Assembly: GCA_003164415.1 (NCBI GenBank)
Contig: PLTK01000051.1
Location: 1 to 8,714, forward strand
Direction of reading: 5' to 3'
DNA length: 8,714 bases
From: Methanobacterium sp.
GTDB lineage: Archaea; Methanobacteriota; Methanobacteria; Methanobacteriales; Methanobacteriaceae
Both the position numbers and the translations under genes were made by a program. The notes under the pieces are model-generated. The model saw only the letters and a list, made by a program, of their open reading frames with translations, was not told the DNA's origin and ran no database searches. Positions 1 through 6,739 of this stretch are shown in pieces (positions within the stretch are counted from its first letter, which is position 1; every line of letters begins with the position of its first letter).

Positions 1-137
1 TATATAATTACAGATTAAAAGTAATAAAAATTTTTAAAATATTTTAGAATTTTTTTTAATGAATATATTAATTAAACCAAAAAAGGTTTACTTACAATTT
101 TTTCAATACAAAAAAATACTCTCTAATACTACTTTGA

Positions 138-569
138 AATAGTTTATTTATTGGTGTAGCTGAGCTTTCAACATTATTTGTTGTTTACTGGGCTGCTCAA
201 TGGCCAATACTTAACAACACAATTTCAGGAGCCAAAAATATTGATCCAGTACGTGTTAAAGTGGGTAGGGCTTCGGGTCTAGGAAAATTTGACATTTTTT
301 GGAAAATTCAACTACCCGCTGCATTACCCACATTATTTACTGGCATACGCCTTGGAGTGATATTTGCCTTTTTAATACTATTGGGTGTGGAGATGATGGG
401 GATGAGCTCTGGCAATGGATTAGGGTACTATATTATGGAAACACAAATGGCAGGTATGATTCCCCAGATGTGGGCAGCTATTGTTACATTGGCAATTCTT
501 ACCATTAGTATAAACTTAGCACTGTTACAAATAGAAAAAGATCTGACTAAATGGAAAAATGGTTTCTAA
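138..569 (+). pseudogene. ABC transporter permease, C-terminal fragment (SsuC/TauC-like)
   Basis: This is the back half of a binding-protein-dependent ABC importer permease of the nitrate/sulfonate/taurine type, normally about 250 residues. An open frame of 143 codons follows an in-frame TGA at 135-137. The visible protein has a membrane segment (TLFVVYWAAQWPIL), then the cytoplasmic EAA-type loop (GRASGLGKFDIFWKIQLPAA), which contacts the ATPase, and then two or three more hydrophobic segments before a TAA stop. The first 100 or so residues are missing: the 137 bases before it are AT-rich and encode nothing like a permease in any frame. No ATG lies early in the frame; the first GTG is at 261, already inside the EAA loop. 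No ATPase or binding-protein gene is adjacent. I call it a 5'-truncated pseudogene. The family is clear; the substrate cannot be told. Confidence 0.75.
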
Positions 570-607
570 TACTAATTATTTATATTTTTTATTCAAAAAT
601 AATATAA

Positions 608-1804
608 TTATAATTCATTAACAGCATTTTCAATTCTTTCTAATGCCTCTTTAAGAATTGACCTAGGACATGCAATGTTCATTCTCATAAAACCGCTTCC
701 AGATTCTCCAAAGATAAATCCATCCTCTAATCCTACTTTCGCTTCTTTTTTCATAAAGTTGCTTAGAGTTTGATTATCCATACCAAGAACTCTGCAGTCC
801 AGCCATATTAGGTAGGTTCCTTCAGGGTCAACTACCCGAATACTTGCTATTTTATTTTGAGTGTATTGCTTTAGATAATCAAGGTTTTCCTGTAGATAAT
901 CTAAAACTTGTTCCAGCCACTCATCTCCATGGTTATAGGCTGCTTCAAGTGCAACATACCCAAAGAGATTGGGATTTGGTACAATACCTGATCTTGTGTT
1001 GATAAAATTATCACGCAGTTTTTTGTTGGGTATTATAATTGTTGAAACCTCCAAACCCGCAAGGTTAAATGTTTTACTGGGCGACATGCATACAATACTA
1101 TTTTGTTCAAATTTCTTAGATATTGATGCAAAGGGGATATGTTTTTGGTCTTTAAAGAGAATTTCGCAGTGTATTTCATCGGATATTACTACTGCACCAT
1201 TATTTATAGCTATTTCTCCCATCTTGATTATTTCATCCCGTTTCCATAGTCTACCAACTGGGTTGTGAGGGTTGCAGAATATGATGGATTTAATACGTCC
1301 TGCTTCTTGGAAAGATCGGGATTTAGAATGGAATTTTTCTTCAAGGCCTTTATAATCCATTTCATATCTATTATTATTCATTTTAAGGCCATTATTTACA
1401 ATTTTACAACCGCTGTTAACAACCACTGGAAAAAATGGATGGTATGTTGGTTCTTGTAATATTACCTCATCACCAGGATGTGTAAGTGAACGCACTGCAA
1501 CATGTAGGGCAGGAACTACACCTGGAGTAAATACTATCCATTCTGGCTTGATATCCCAGTTAAATTTACGTTTCATCCTCTCCACAACAGAGTTTAGTAC
1601 ACTGGTTCCAGCTTGACTGTAACCATAAAATGGGTGGTTAACACGTTTTTTAAGTGCATCTGTGATGGGTTTGGCAACTGGAAGATCCATGTCAGCTACC
1701 CAGAGTGGGATCAAATCTCTACTTCCAAATATAGGTTCCATCATATCCCATTTAAGACAATCTGTATTTCTTCGGTTGCATATTTGATCAAAATCGTATT
1801 TCAC
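608..1804 (-). CDS. patB: PatB/MalY-family PLP-dependent C-S lyase (cystathionine beta-lyase type)
   Basis: A fold-type I pyridoxal-phosphate enzyme of the MalY/PatB branch, cytosolic, which typically splits the C-S bond of cystathionine or cysteine conjugates to give a thiol, pyruvate and ammonia; some relatives are aminotransferases. Numbering from the GTG start (398 aa): LWVADMD near residue 34, the NPHNPVG loop at 178-184 (Asn181 contacts the cofactor), SDEIH at 208-212 (Asp209 pairs with the pyridine nitrogen; this motif is typical of the subgroup), SPSKTFN with Schiff-base Lys244, and Arg374 near the C-terminus for the substrate carboxylate. Length is close to the roughly 390 residues of E. 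coli MalY. A TTG at 1819 would add five residues, but GGAG at 1814-1817 overlaps that TTG and sits nine bases before the GTG, so I prefer GTG. It is a single gene, tail-to-tail with the permease fragment. The exact substrate is unknown. Confidence 0.87.
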   Translation of the reverse strand: MKYDFDQICNRRNTDCLKWDMMEPIFGSRDLIPLWVADMDLPVAKPITDALKKRVNHPFYGYSQAGTSVLNSVVERMKRKFNWDIKPEWIVFTPGVVPALHVAVRSLTHPGDEVILQEPTYHPFFPVVVNSGCKIVNNGLKMNNNRYEMDYKGLEEKFHSKSRSFQEAGRIKSIIFCNPHNPVGRLWKRDEIIKMGEIAINNGAVVISDEIHCEILFKDQKHIPFASISKKFEQNSIVCMSPSKTFNLAGLEVSTIIIPNKKLRDNFINTRSGIVPNPNLFGYVALEAAYNHGDEWLEQVLDYLQENLDYLKQYTQNKIASIRVVDPEGTYLIWLDCRVLGMDNQTLSNFMKKEAKVGLEDGFIFGESGSGFMRMNIACPRSILKEALERIENAVNEL

Positions 1805-1813
1805 GCCTATAAT

Positions 1814-1817
1814 CTCC
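1814..1817 (-). promoter_or_regulatory. Shine-Dalgarno GGAG deciding the start of the PatB-like gene
   Basis: GGAG is followed by nine bases and then GTG (1804-1802). The alternative in-frame TTG (1819-1817) overlaps this motif and has no purine-rich site ahead of it, so the GTG is the better start. Confidence 0.5.
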
Positions 1818-1871
1818 AATCATTTTTTAACACTATGATAATATAAAATATTCACTATATTTTTTATAATA

Positions 1872-1903
1872 AGTATTAGATACTATTTATAACGATTGTT
1901 ATA
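1872..1903. repeat. Two adjacent inverted repeats in the spacer before the PatB-like gene
   Basis: AGTAT-TAG-ATACT (1872-1884) and TATAAC-GATT-GTTATA (1888-1903) are perfect short palindromes. On the minus strand they flank and overlap TTATAAATAG (1883-1892), a reasonable archaeal TATA box that would place the transcript start near 1862, about 58 bases before the GTG. They could be an operator for the PatB-like gene. The region is very AT-rich, so chance palindromes are common. The remaining spacer up to 2153 has no other gene that I can support. For the patatin gene, ATATTATAAC near 2096-2105 is a weak TATA candidate. Confidence 0.3.
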
Positions 1904-2165
1904 TATTTTTTTGTAAAAGTTTACATAATATTTTGACTTTATTAAACTGGTTATTATTGAGAACATATATTCTAAATATTTCAAAATCCAAAAAATTCTA
2001 TTTTATGGGATTTGTAGAAGACTAAAAATATTATAATTGTACTTTAAAGAAATAATTGGAAATATTTAGAATTCAGATGACTTATTTTAGTAGTAATATT
2101 ATAACTATTTAACAATGATAATTTAGGAATATTTAACTTGAAAACAGAAAGTTAGGAGATTATAT

Positions 2166-3110
2166 ATGGAAATAGGATTATTAGAATATAAAAATAAAGT
2201 TTTAAGGGCAGAAGAGATAGATTCCCTTGTTTTTAGTGGTGGTGGAGCCAAAGGTTTGGCATATGCTGGAGTTGTAGATGAGTTAGGACAAAGAGGAATT
2301 TTATCTAACATAAAAAAAGTCGCAGGTGCATCAGCAGGCGCTATTATTGCATTGGTATTTGGATTAGGTTACAGTCCAGAGGAAATTATAAAAATAATTG
2401 AAAATACCAACTTTGCAAAATTTTTAGATTGTAAAGGTGGAGTAGATTTAAATTCAGTACTTCAAAACCCAATAAAGCACCCCATAGGAGTTGCATATCT
2501 TGGTGAAAGATTAATTGCCACAGGAGCATTGTGTGATGGTTTAGTTGCACGTGAATTTCTTACAGGACTAATTGAAAATAAACATATATCAAGATCTATC
2601 AACTTTGAACAGTTATATGAACATACTGGAATTGAGTTAAATATTGTATGCTGTGATGTTTCACGGAAACAAACAATTATTCATAATCATAAAAACAGTC
2701 CAGACCTTTCAGTTCTTGATGCCGTACATACAAGTATGAGCATTCCACTAATATTCAAACCAGTTGACCTGTATCATGATGGAACAACCGGAGTTGACGG
2801 TGGAACAACAGACAACTATCCCTTAGATGCTGTTCCTAATCCATTAGGATTTATTCTTACAACCAAGAAAGAAGTAATGAAAACAACATTTACTAAAATT
2901 AAAGGGGCATTTGATTATATCATTGCAATGATTGAAATGCTCGGTGCAAGTCATAATAATGAGATATTCAGTAAACAGGAGAATATTGATCGTACTATAT
3001 TTATAGATACTTTAGGTATTGGAGCGTTAGATTTTGATATGACCTCTGATCAGATAAAAGCGCTTATTGAAAGCGGACGTAAATCTGTATGTGATTATTT
3101 TTCAGAGTAA
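2166..3110 (+). CDS. Patatin-like phospholipase (Ser-Asp acyl hydrolase)
   Basis: A 314-residue patatin-family lipid acyl hydrolase, expected to cleave acyl esters of phospholipids or neutral lipids with a Ser-Asp dyad. The parts are in the usual order: GGGAKG oxyanion-hole loop at residues 25-30, nucleophile motif GASAG at 54-58 with Ser56, and the DGG motif at 211-213 with catalytic Asp211. All key residues are present, so it is probably active. No signal peptide, membrane helix or regulatory domain is seen, so it should be cytosolic or membrane-peripheral. AGGAG at 2154-2158, seven bases before the ATG, supports the start. It is a single gene; the convergent nudC ends 48 bases away. Archaeal membranes have ether lipids, so the natural substrate is not obvious: imported fatty-acid esters, acylated proteins or a foreign membrane are possible. 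Patatins also serve as effectors in anti-phage systems (CapV in CBASS), but no cyclase or sensor gene is next to this one, so a defence role is not supported. Confidence 0.88.
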   Translation: MEIGLLEYKNKVLRAEEIDSLVFSGGGAKGLAYAGVVDELGQRGILSNIKKVAGASAGAIIALVFGLGYSPEEIIKIIENTNFAKFLDCKGGVDLNSVLQNPIKHPIGVAYLGERLIATGALCDGLVAREFLTGLIENKHISRSINFEQLYEHTGIELNIVCCDVSRKQTIIHNHKNSPDLSVLDAVHTSMSIPLIFKPVDLYHDGTTGVDGGTTDNYPLDAVPNPLGFILTTKKEVMKTTFTKIKGAFDYIIAMIEMLGASHNNEIFSKQENIDRTIFIDTLGIGALDFDMTSDQIKALIESGRKSVCDYFSE

Positions 3111-3158
3111 ATAAAGTCTATTTGATTTGTTGATGTTAAATGGTGAAGTTGAAATAAG

Positions 3159-3995
3159 TTATTTAATTGAATATTTTTCAGTATACCATTCAATAAGTTC
3201 GCTTGAGATACTTATCTTGGATGGCATAGGAGTAACTTCATCCACGTCAAACCATTTCGCATCTACTATTTCTTTTCCATCTACATTTATCTCTCCACTA
3301 TCATATTCAGCAGTAAAACCAATCATCAAAGAATTTGGAAATGGCCATGGTTGACTTCCAAAATATTTAATATTTTTAACTTTCAAACCCACTTCTTCCA
3401 TAATTTCTCTTTTAACACCTTCTTCTAAGGTTTCTCCCGCTTCAATAAAACCTGCAACAAGGGCATATCTATTTTTAAGGCCGTATGAATGTTTTGCCAT
3501 GAGAAGTTTACCATTTTTTATTATGGCAATTATCACAGCTGGAGAAATACGTGTGTAATTTATAAATCCACATTCAGGACAAATTTTTGCCATTTCATCC
3601 TCTACATTTTCTGTTAGGGTACCACATTTACCACAGTACACATGATTTTTATCCCAATTTATTATTTGAATGGCTCTTCCAGCCAACAAATATAGATCTT
3701 CATCTAAAATATCGTACAAACCGCGCAGATCTTCAAATATCATACCATCAAAAGCATCTGTTCCCGACGATACCTCGGCACAAATACAGGGATTGCCGTC
3801 AAGCGTGCCGAAATAATGTGTACGAATCAAGGAAATATTCAAAACTTTTGGATCTTCTATAAAAGGAATTTTAATGTCTTTTTTAGGATTTATAAGTAAT
3901 TTATCAGAGTTAAAAATGAACCAGTAGGCCGGGTTGTTTTCATGGTCATGTTTAACATCAGGATTATACCGTTTGTAGATACTTTCTCTCAACAT
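3159..3995 (-). CDS. nudC: NAD(H) pyrophosphatase, NudC family Nudix hydrolase
   Basis: A 278-residue Nudix hydrolase that splits NADH/NAD+ into NMN(H) and AMP; bacterial NudC also removes NAD caps from RNA. Order of parts: a variable N-terminal domain (1-115), a four-cysteine zinc ribbon (Cys121, 124, 139, 142), then the Nudix domain with a complete box at 182-204 (Gly182, Glu188, Arg196, Glu197, Glu200, Glu201, Gly203), and then SQPWPFPNS at 214-222. That last motif is the signature that separates NADH pyrophosphatases from other Nudix enzymes. All metal-binding glutamates are present. The ATG at 3995 has no convincing Shine-Dalgarno ahead, but a TATA-like palindrome lies about 30 bases upstream, which suggests a leaderless mRNA. 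It is divergent from the coiled-coil gene and convergent with the patatin gene. The family call is firm; the choice between NADH and capped RNA as substrate is open. Confidence 0.9.
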   Translation of the reverse strand: MLRESIYKRYNPDVKHDHENNPAYWFIFNSDKLLINPKKDIKIPFIEDPKVLNISLIRTHYFGTLDGNPCICAEVSSGTDAFDGMIFEDLRGLYDILDEDLYLLAGRAIQIINWDKNHVYCGKCGTLTENVEDEMAKICPECGFINYTRISPAVIIAIIKNGKLLMAKHSYGLKNRYALVAGFIEAGETLEEGVKREIMEEVGLKVKNIKYFGSQPWPFPNSLMIGFTAEYDSGEINVDGKEIVDAKWFDVDEVTPMPSKISISSELIEWYTEKYSIK

Positions 3996-4017
3996 GAATA
4001 AGAATATTTGATCTGTA

Positions 4018-4031
4018 GATAAATAATTATC
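4018..4031. promoter_or_regulatory. Palindromic TATA-like element shared by nudC and the coiled-coil gene
   Basis: GATAA-ATAA-TTATC is a perfect 5-base palindrome around four A/T bases in the 60-base gap between two divergent genes. Its centre is about 30 bases from the nudC ATG (3995) and about 31 from the ATG at 4056. That is where an archaeal TATA box should sit if both mRNAs start at or next to their start codons. Neither gene has a strong Shine-Dalgarno, which fits. That it acts as one bidirectional promoter is inference. Confidence 0.4.
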
Positions 4032-4055
4032 CGTTAAATTAAAGATGTGTATAAC

Positions 4056-4505
4056 ATGAAAGAACTCTCTAGTATTGACTCGGATAACACTAAGAATAAA
4101 AGTGATAATGGAGCTCAGAAGGATAAATTATTGATAGAAAAGTTAAATAAAGAAATTGCAGAGAAAAATAATGAACTAGTTCAACTTCAAAATAAATTAT
4201 CAGACTCGCATGAAAGAATACACGACATAATCCTTGAGAAGGGATCTCTTACAAAACAAATAAACAACTTTGAACTCAAGGAGATAGACATCCAGTTTGG
4301 TAAATTTAAAGAGTTAAAGAATGATTACAATAAACTTGAACATAGGTTGAATGTTACTAAAGAACAATTAGATGAAGCTCGTCACCAGATCATATTCCAT
4401 AGAAAGGTTATAGAAGATCTTGAAAACAGAGGGTTTATGGATTATTTACGTAATAGATATCCTGAAAGCTTTGTTGACTACAAAGAAAAAATCGATAAAA
4501 GTTGA
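4056..4505 (+). CDS. Coiled-coil protein of unknown function
   Basis: A 149-residue soluble protein. After a short polar N-terminus (1-20), residues about 22-124 are Lys/Glu/Leu-rich with heptad-like spacing of Leu and Ile, so a long coiled coil is predicted. The last 25 residues change character: RGFMDYLRNRYPESF (125-139) has aromatic and Pro residues and looks like a small folded tail, possibly the conserved and functional part. No catalytic motif, signal peptide or membrane segment is visible. I chose ATG 4056 over GTG 4047, which would add three residues; neither has a strong ribosome-binding site. The TATA-like palindrome 31 bases upstream fits a leaderless start at 4056. It is a single gene, divergent from nudC; shared control could link them but nothing in the protein shows a link. 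Function unknown. Confidence 0.75.
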   Translation: MKELSSIDSDNTKNKSDNGAQKDKLLIEKLNKEIAEKNNELVQLQNKLSDSHERIHDIILEKGSLTKQINNFELKEIDIQFGKFKELKNDYNKLEHRLNVTKEQLDEARHQIIFHRKVIEDLENRGFMDYLRNRYPESFVDYKEKIDKS

Positions 4506-4582
4506 TCCAAATTTAATTAGGAGTTTATTAACATCCAATATTTTATCCAATTATAAGATATGTATATTTGTTATATTTGTTT

Positions 4583-4610
4583 AAAAAATAAAAAAAGAAA
4601 AATAAAAGAA
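4583..4610 (-). terminator. U-rich termination tract after the PepSY gene
   Basis: On the minus strand this stretch is almost pure T, broken by a few C and A bases, and starts about 70 bases after the PepSY stop codon. Archaeal transcription commonly ends at such U-rich tracts without a hairpin. No comparable run is obvious on the plus strand for the coiled-coil gene. Confidence 0.4.
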
Positions 4611-4681
4611 TTTCTGGTAAAATAGATTTAGATCGTTTTAATTCCATTTAATAATTTTAAAATGAAAGTAAAGAAAGTCTC

Positions 4682-5080
4682 TTAAGGACTTCCTCCAGCT
4701 CCTCCCAGGTTTGCACCTGTTTGTGCGTCTATATCAATTTCACCAACATTAGTTCCATTGTCAATTACAGGTACAATATATACCAGTTTATTGTCTTCTG
4801 TTACTAAGGATGGTGTACCTGCTGTTGCATTTGATACTTCTATGTAAGTATTGGCTATTTGCATTGCTTTTGCTGACGATATTGCTGTTTTAGTGGTTGT
4901 CTGTGTTGTTTTGTCACTATTTGTATGTTGTGTTATGTTGTTAATCTGTTGACTCTGTGGTGTTCCTTGAGTTGTTGAATTATTGGTTGTATTATTACTA
5001 CTTGTGTTTCCATAAGTTGCATATACAAAGCCTGATACAGCTGCTACAACAATTAAGGCTACTATGATTTTTTTTATCAT
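4682..5080 (-). CDS. Small exported PepSY-domain protein
   Basis: A 132-residue protein with an N-terminal hydrophobic segment (residues 5-22, after MIKK) that acts as signal peptide or membrane anchor. A low-complexity Thr/Asn/Ser/Gln linker (about 24-66) follows, then one PepSY-type unit (about 68-125; key part VGEIDIDAQTG at 112-122) and a Gly-rich tail GGAGGSP. No lipobox cysteine is present. PepSY domains are known as inhibitory or chaperone-like modules of secreted proteases and as stand-alone envelope proteins. The stop codon of the transglutaminase-like gene lies only 13 bases upstream, and GGGGGA within that gap, about eight bases before the ATG, is a usable Shine-Dalgarno, so the two genes form an operon. 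I infer that it may bind or restrain the upstream cysteine-protease-like enzyme outside the membrane. The domain call is fairly firm; the partner is inference. Confidence 0.78.
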   Translation of the reverse strand: MIKKIIVALIVVAAVSGFVYATYGNTSSNNTTNNSTTQGTPQSQQINNITQHTNSDKTTQTTTKTAISSAKAMQIANTYIEVSNATAGTPSLVTEDNKLVYIVPVIDNGTNVGEIDIDAQTGANLGGAGGSP

Positions 5081-5093
5081 ATATTTTTCCCCC

Positions 5094-6275
5094 TTAGAAT
5101 GGAAGTGATGCGTATACTCCTTCTAATGTGAAGGTGTTAGTGTTCCAGTTTCTGACAACTCCAAAAGAGTTTGCATAGCTGGTTCCATCTGCATAGTACC
5201 ATTTACCATTTACATATACTTGAGCAACTACATGACCGTACCAATTTCCGCTTGTAAACTGAGCATATATATGTTCATATCTTGCTGGTATTCCTGCAGC
5301 TCTTTCGAGTGCAACCATAAGATTTGATGTGTCAGCACAGTTAGCTGATCTTGATGATAATGCACCTAACGCACCTTTCTGTGAGTTGTAGTAAAATGCA
5401 TAGTTTATGTTATCTCTTACCCAATCAAAGATTTTGACTGCACTTGTGTATTGTGATGTGGAGCCTTTGGTTATTGATTTTGCCAATGCTATTATCTTTG
5501 GATTGTTAGATTGACAGTTGGTTGTTGGTAACAGGTATGGTCTAAGTGCTGCTGGTACAGGTTGTACTTTTGGTTTTACAGCAAATCTGAATACATAGGG
5601 AACTACAGAATTACCTGAATGGTCTTTTATGCTGCCTGTATGTATGAGAACACCATATACCATACCATTTGTTAGGTTAGTGTAAGGTTTGATGGACATT
5701 GCATTACCATTGATACTAAGTTTAAATGGTATAACTGTTCCTTTGCTGTTTACAAGTACTATCCAACCGGTTCCAAGAGTTACTTTTTCACTGAATGTAA
5801 CTATAATTGTTTGTCCTGGTGCTGTTGTAAATGAATACCTGTTGTTTGCGGGATTTGTTTTGATAACTTTAGGTTTTGTTGTGTCTTTAGCAACTGCATT
5901 TGATGAAGTTGTTAATGCCTTTGTAGAGTTTGCAACTGCCTTTGTGGTGTTTGCTACAGTACTGGTAGCTGTTGTTACTGCTGCCGTATTTGTTGGGACT
6001 GCTTTTGAAACTGTTACAACAGGTTTAATTGTTGTTGAAACTAAATTTGTGCTCGATTTACTAGTGTTTGCACTAACTGAATTTACTGGATTTGTCACAG
6101 TTGGTGATAAATCACTATTAACGCTTGAATTCATACTGCTTGTTCCATTAACAGTGGCAGCTGATGAAGCGTTAACATTCAAAATTAGAGCAAAAGCTAA
6201 TAGCAAAATAACAGAGCATATTGCTTTTCGCTTAATTTGATCGCCTCCGACGTTCAAGTTTGTCAAAAAAGACAT
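5094..6275 (-). CDS. Secreted transglutaminase-like cysteine protease with Ig-like domain (pseudomurein peptidase candidate)
   Basis: A 393-residue exported protein (numbered from ATG 6275). Residues 15-40 form a signal peptide: KRK, a long Leu/Ile/Ala core, and a likely cut near SSAA. Residues 41-130 are a Thr/Ser/Asn/Val-rich linker with several N-glycosylation sequons. Residues 131-233 are an Ig-like SbsA-type domain (starting DTTKPKVIKTNPANN; contains VTFSEKV). Residues 257-393 are a transglutaminase-like papain-fold domain with Cys313 (SANCADTS), His348 (YGHVVAQV) and Asp363 (YYADGTS), a complete triad. The domain and its ASLPF end resemble, from memory, the archaeal pseudomurein endoisopeptidases PeiW/PeiP (peptidase family C71), so cutting or remodelling of wall peptide cross-links is likely. 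Pseudomurein-binding repeats are absent; the Ig-like domain may replace them. It leads an operon with the PepSY gene. The start is odd: the best ribosome-binding site points to an ATT at 6236, just before KRK. Confidence 0.83.
   Translation of the reverse strand: MSFLTNLNVGGDQIKRKAICSVILLLAFALILNVNASSAATVNGTSSMNSSVNSDLSPTVTNPVNSVSANTSKSSTNLVSTTIKPVVTVSKAVPTNTAAVTTATSTVANTTKAVANSTKALTTSSNAVAKDTTKPKVIKTNPANNRYSFTTAPGQTIIVTFSEKVTLGTGWIVLVNSKGTVIPFKLSINGNAMSIKPYTNLTNGMVYGVLIHTGSIKDHSGNSVVPYVFRFAVKPKVQPVPAALRPYLLPTTNCQSNNPKIIALAKSITKGSTSQYTSAVKIFDWVRDNINYAFYYNSQKGALGALSSRSANCADTSNLMVALERAAGIPARYEHIYAQFTSGNWYGHVVAQVYVNGKWYYADGTSYANSFGVVRNWNTNTFTLEGVYASLPF
6234..6248 (-). promoter_or_regulatory. Strong Shine-Dalgarno GGAGG placed before an ATT codon
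   Basis: GGAGG (6248-6244) is followed by seven bases (CGATCAA) and then ATT AAG CGA AAA. If ATT is read as the start, the protein begins MKRKAICSV, an ideal signal peptide. No ATG, GTG or TTG lies at usable distance downstream of the GGAGG. The ATG at 6275 lies upstream of it, has only a weak AAGAAG ahead, and would make the site part of codons 9-11 (Val-Gly-Gly). Confidence 0.5.
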
Positions 6276-6309
6276 CTTCTTGAACTTAAACTCTAAGACT
6301 TCAACTTCA

Positions 6310-6317
6310 CTTATAAA
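6310..6317 (-). promoter_or_regulatory. TATA box for the transglutaminase-like/PepSY operon
   Basis: On the minus strand the sequence reads CGAAGGG-TTTATAAG, a good archaeal TATA box after a purine-rich BRE-like stretch. Transcription would start near 6288, giving a leader of about 13 bases to ATG 6275 or about 52 bases to the ATT at 6236, which leaves room for the GGAGG site in the mRNA. Confidence 0.5.
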
Positions 6318-6739
6318 CCCTTCGGTTAAATTTCTAAAAAAAGTCAGCCTAAGGACTCTTTTATCAATTTAAAGCACGCTGTGATGATATTTAATTACCC
6401 ACATGTTGATAAGTCCCCTCAGTTCCTATTTCTAAGAAATTAGGTTTACTGAAACCATTTATCATTAAAAAAGCAGTATTTAATCATTTTGCGACATGAT
6501 CATACTAGTCCTCAAATAAAAAAACAGAATTTTATGGAACTATACTTTACGATTAGTCTTAAATATTATTTTAATTAAATTCTAATAGGTTTTAGGCAGT
6601 TTTAACCAATATTACAAATCTAGATGCTGTAATTGTAAATCCATTATAAACCTATATTTTTTTATTGAAGTGAAGGTGAATATAGTTCTAATCTTCGTTT
6701 GAAAAGCTAAAAAATCCATAAAAATAGTATTATCATATA
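6318..6739. other. Non-coding spacer between divergent transcription units
   Basis: No convincing gene is seen in this AT-rich stretch. The longest minus-strand reading with an ATG (6612-6719, 35 codons) has neither a Shine-Dalgarno nor a well-placed TATA box and an unremarkable product. A short palindrome GGTTT-ACTG-AAACC occurs near 6442-6455. No tRNA-like or riboswitch-like fold was recognised by eye. Confidence 0.4.

Noticed and set aside
969..1846. Plus-strand open frames inside the PatB-like gene (969-1268, 1265-1459, 1613-1846)
   Set aside because: They are antisense to a gene with clear family motifs and have no recognisable product.
1820..2160. CRISPR-like or tandem repeats in the AT-rich spacers
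   Set aside because: Short A/T runs recur, but there are no regularly spaced identical repeats of CRISPR length anywhere in the window.
2166..3110. Patatin gene as part of a CBASS-like anti-phage system
   Set aside because: No nucleotide cyclase, HORMA, TRIP13-like or ubiquitin-like gene is adjacent; the neighbours are nudC (convergent) and a PatB-like lyase.
5689..6240. Long plus-strand frame of 183 codons with a hydrophobic product
   Set aside because: It is the antisense shadow of the Thr/Val/Ala-rich linker and Ig-like domain of the secreted protein; repetitive Thr/Val/Asn codons stay open on the opposite strand.
6612..6719. Minus-strand 35-residue ATG frame in the spacer before the flavoprotein gene
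   Set aside because: No Shine-Dalgarno, no well-placed TATA box, and a product without structure or hydrophobic pattern that stands out from AT-rich background.
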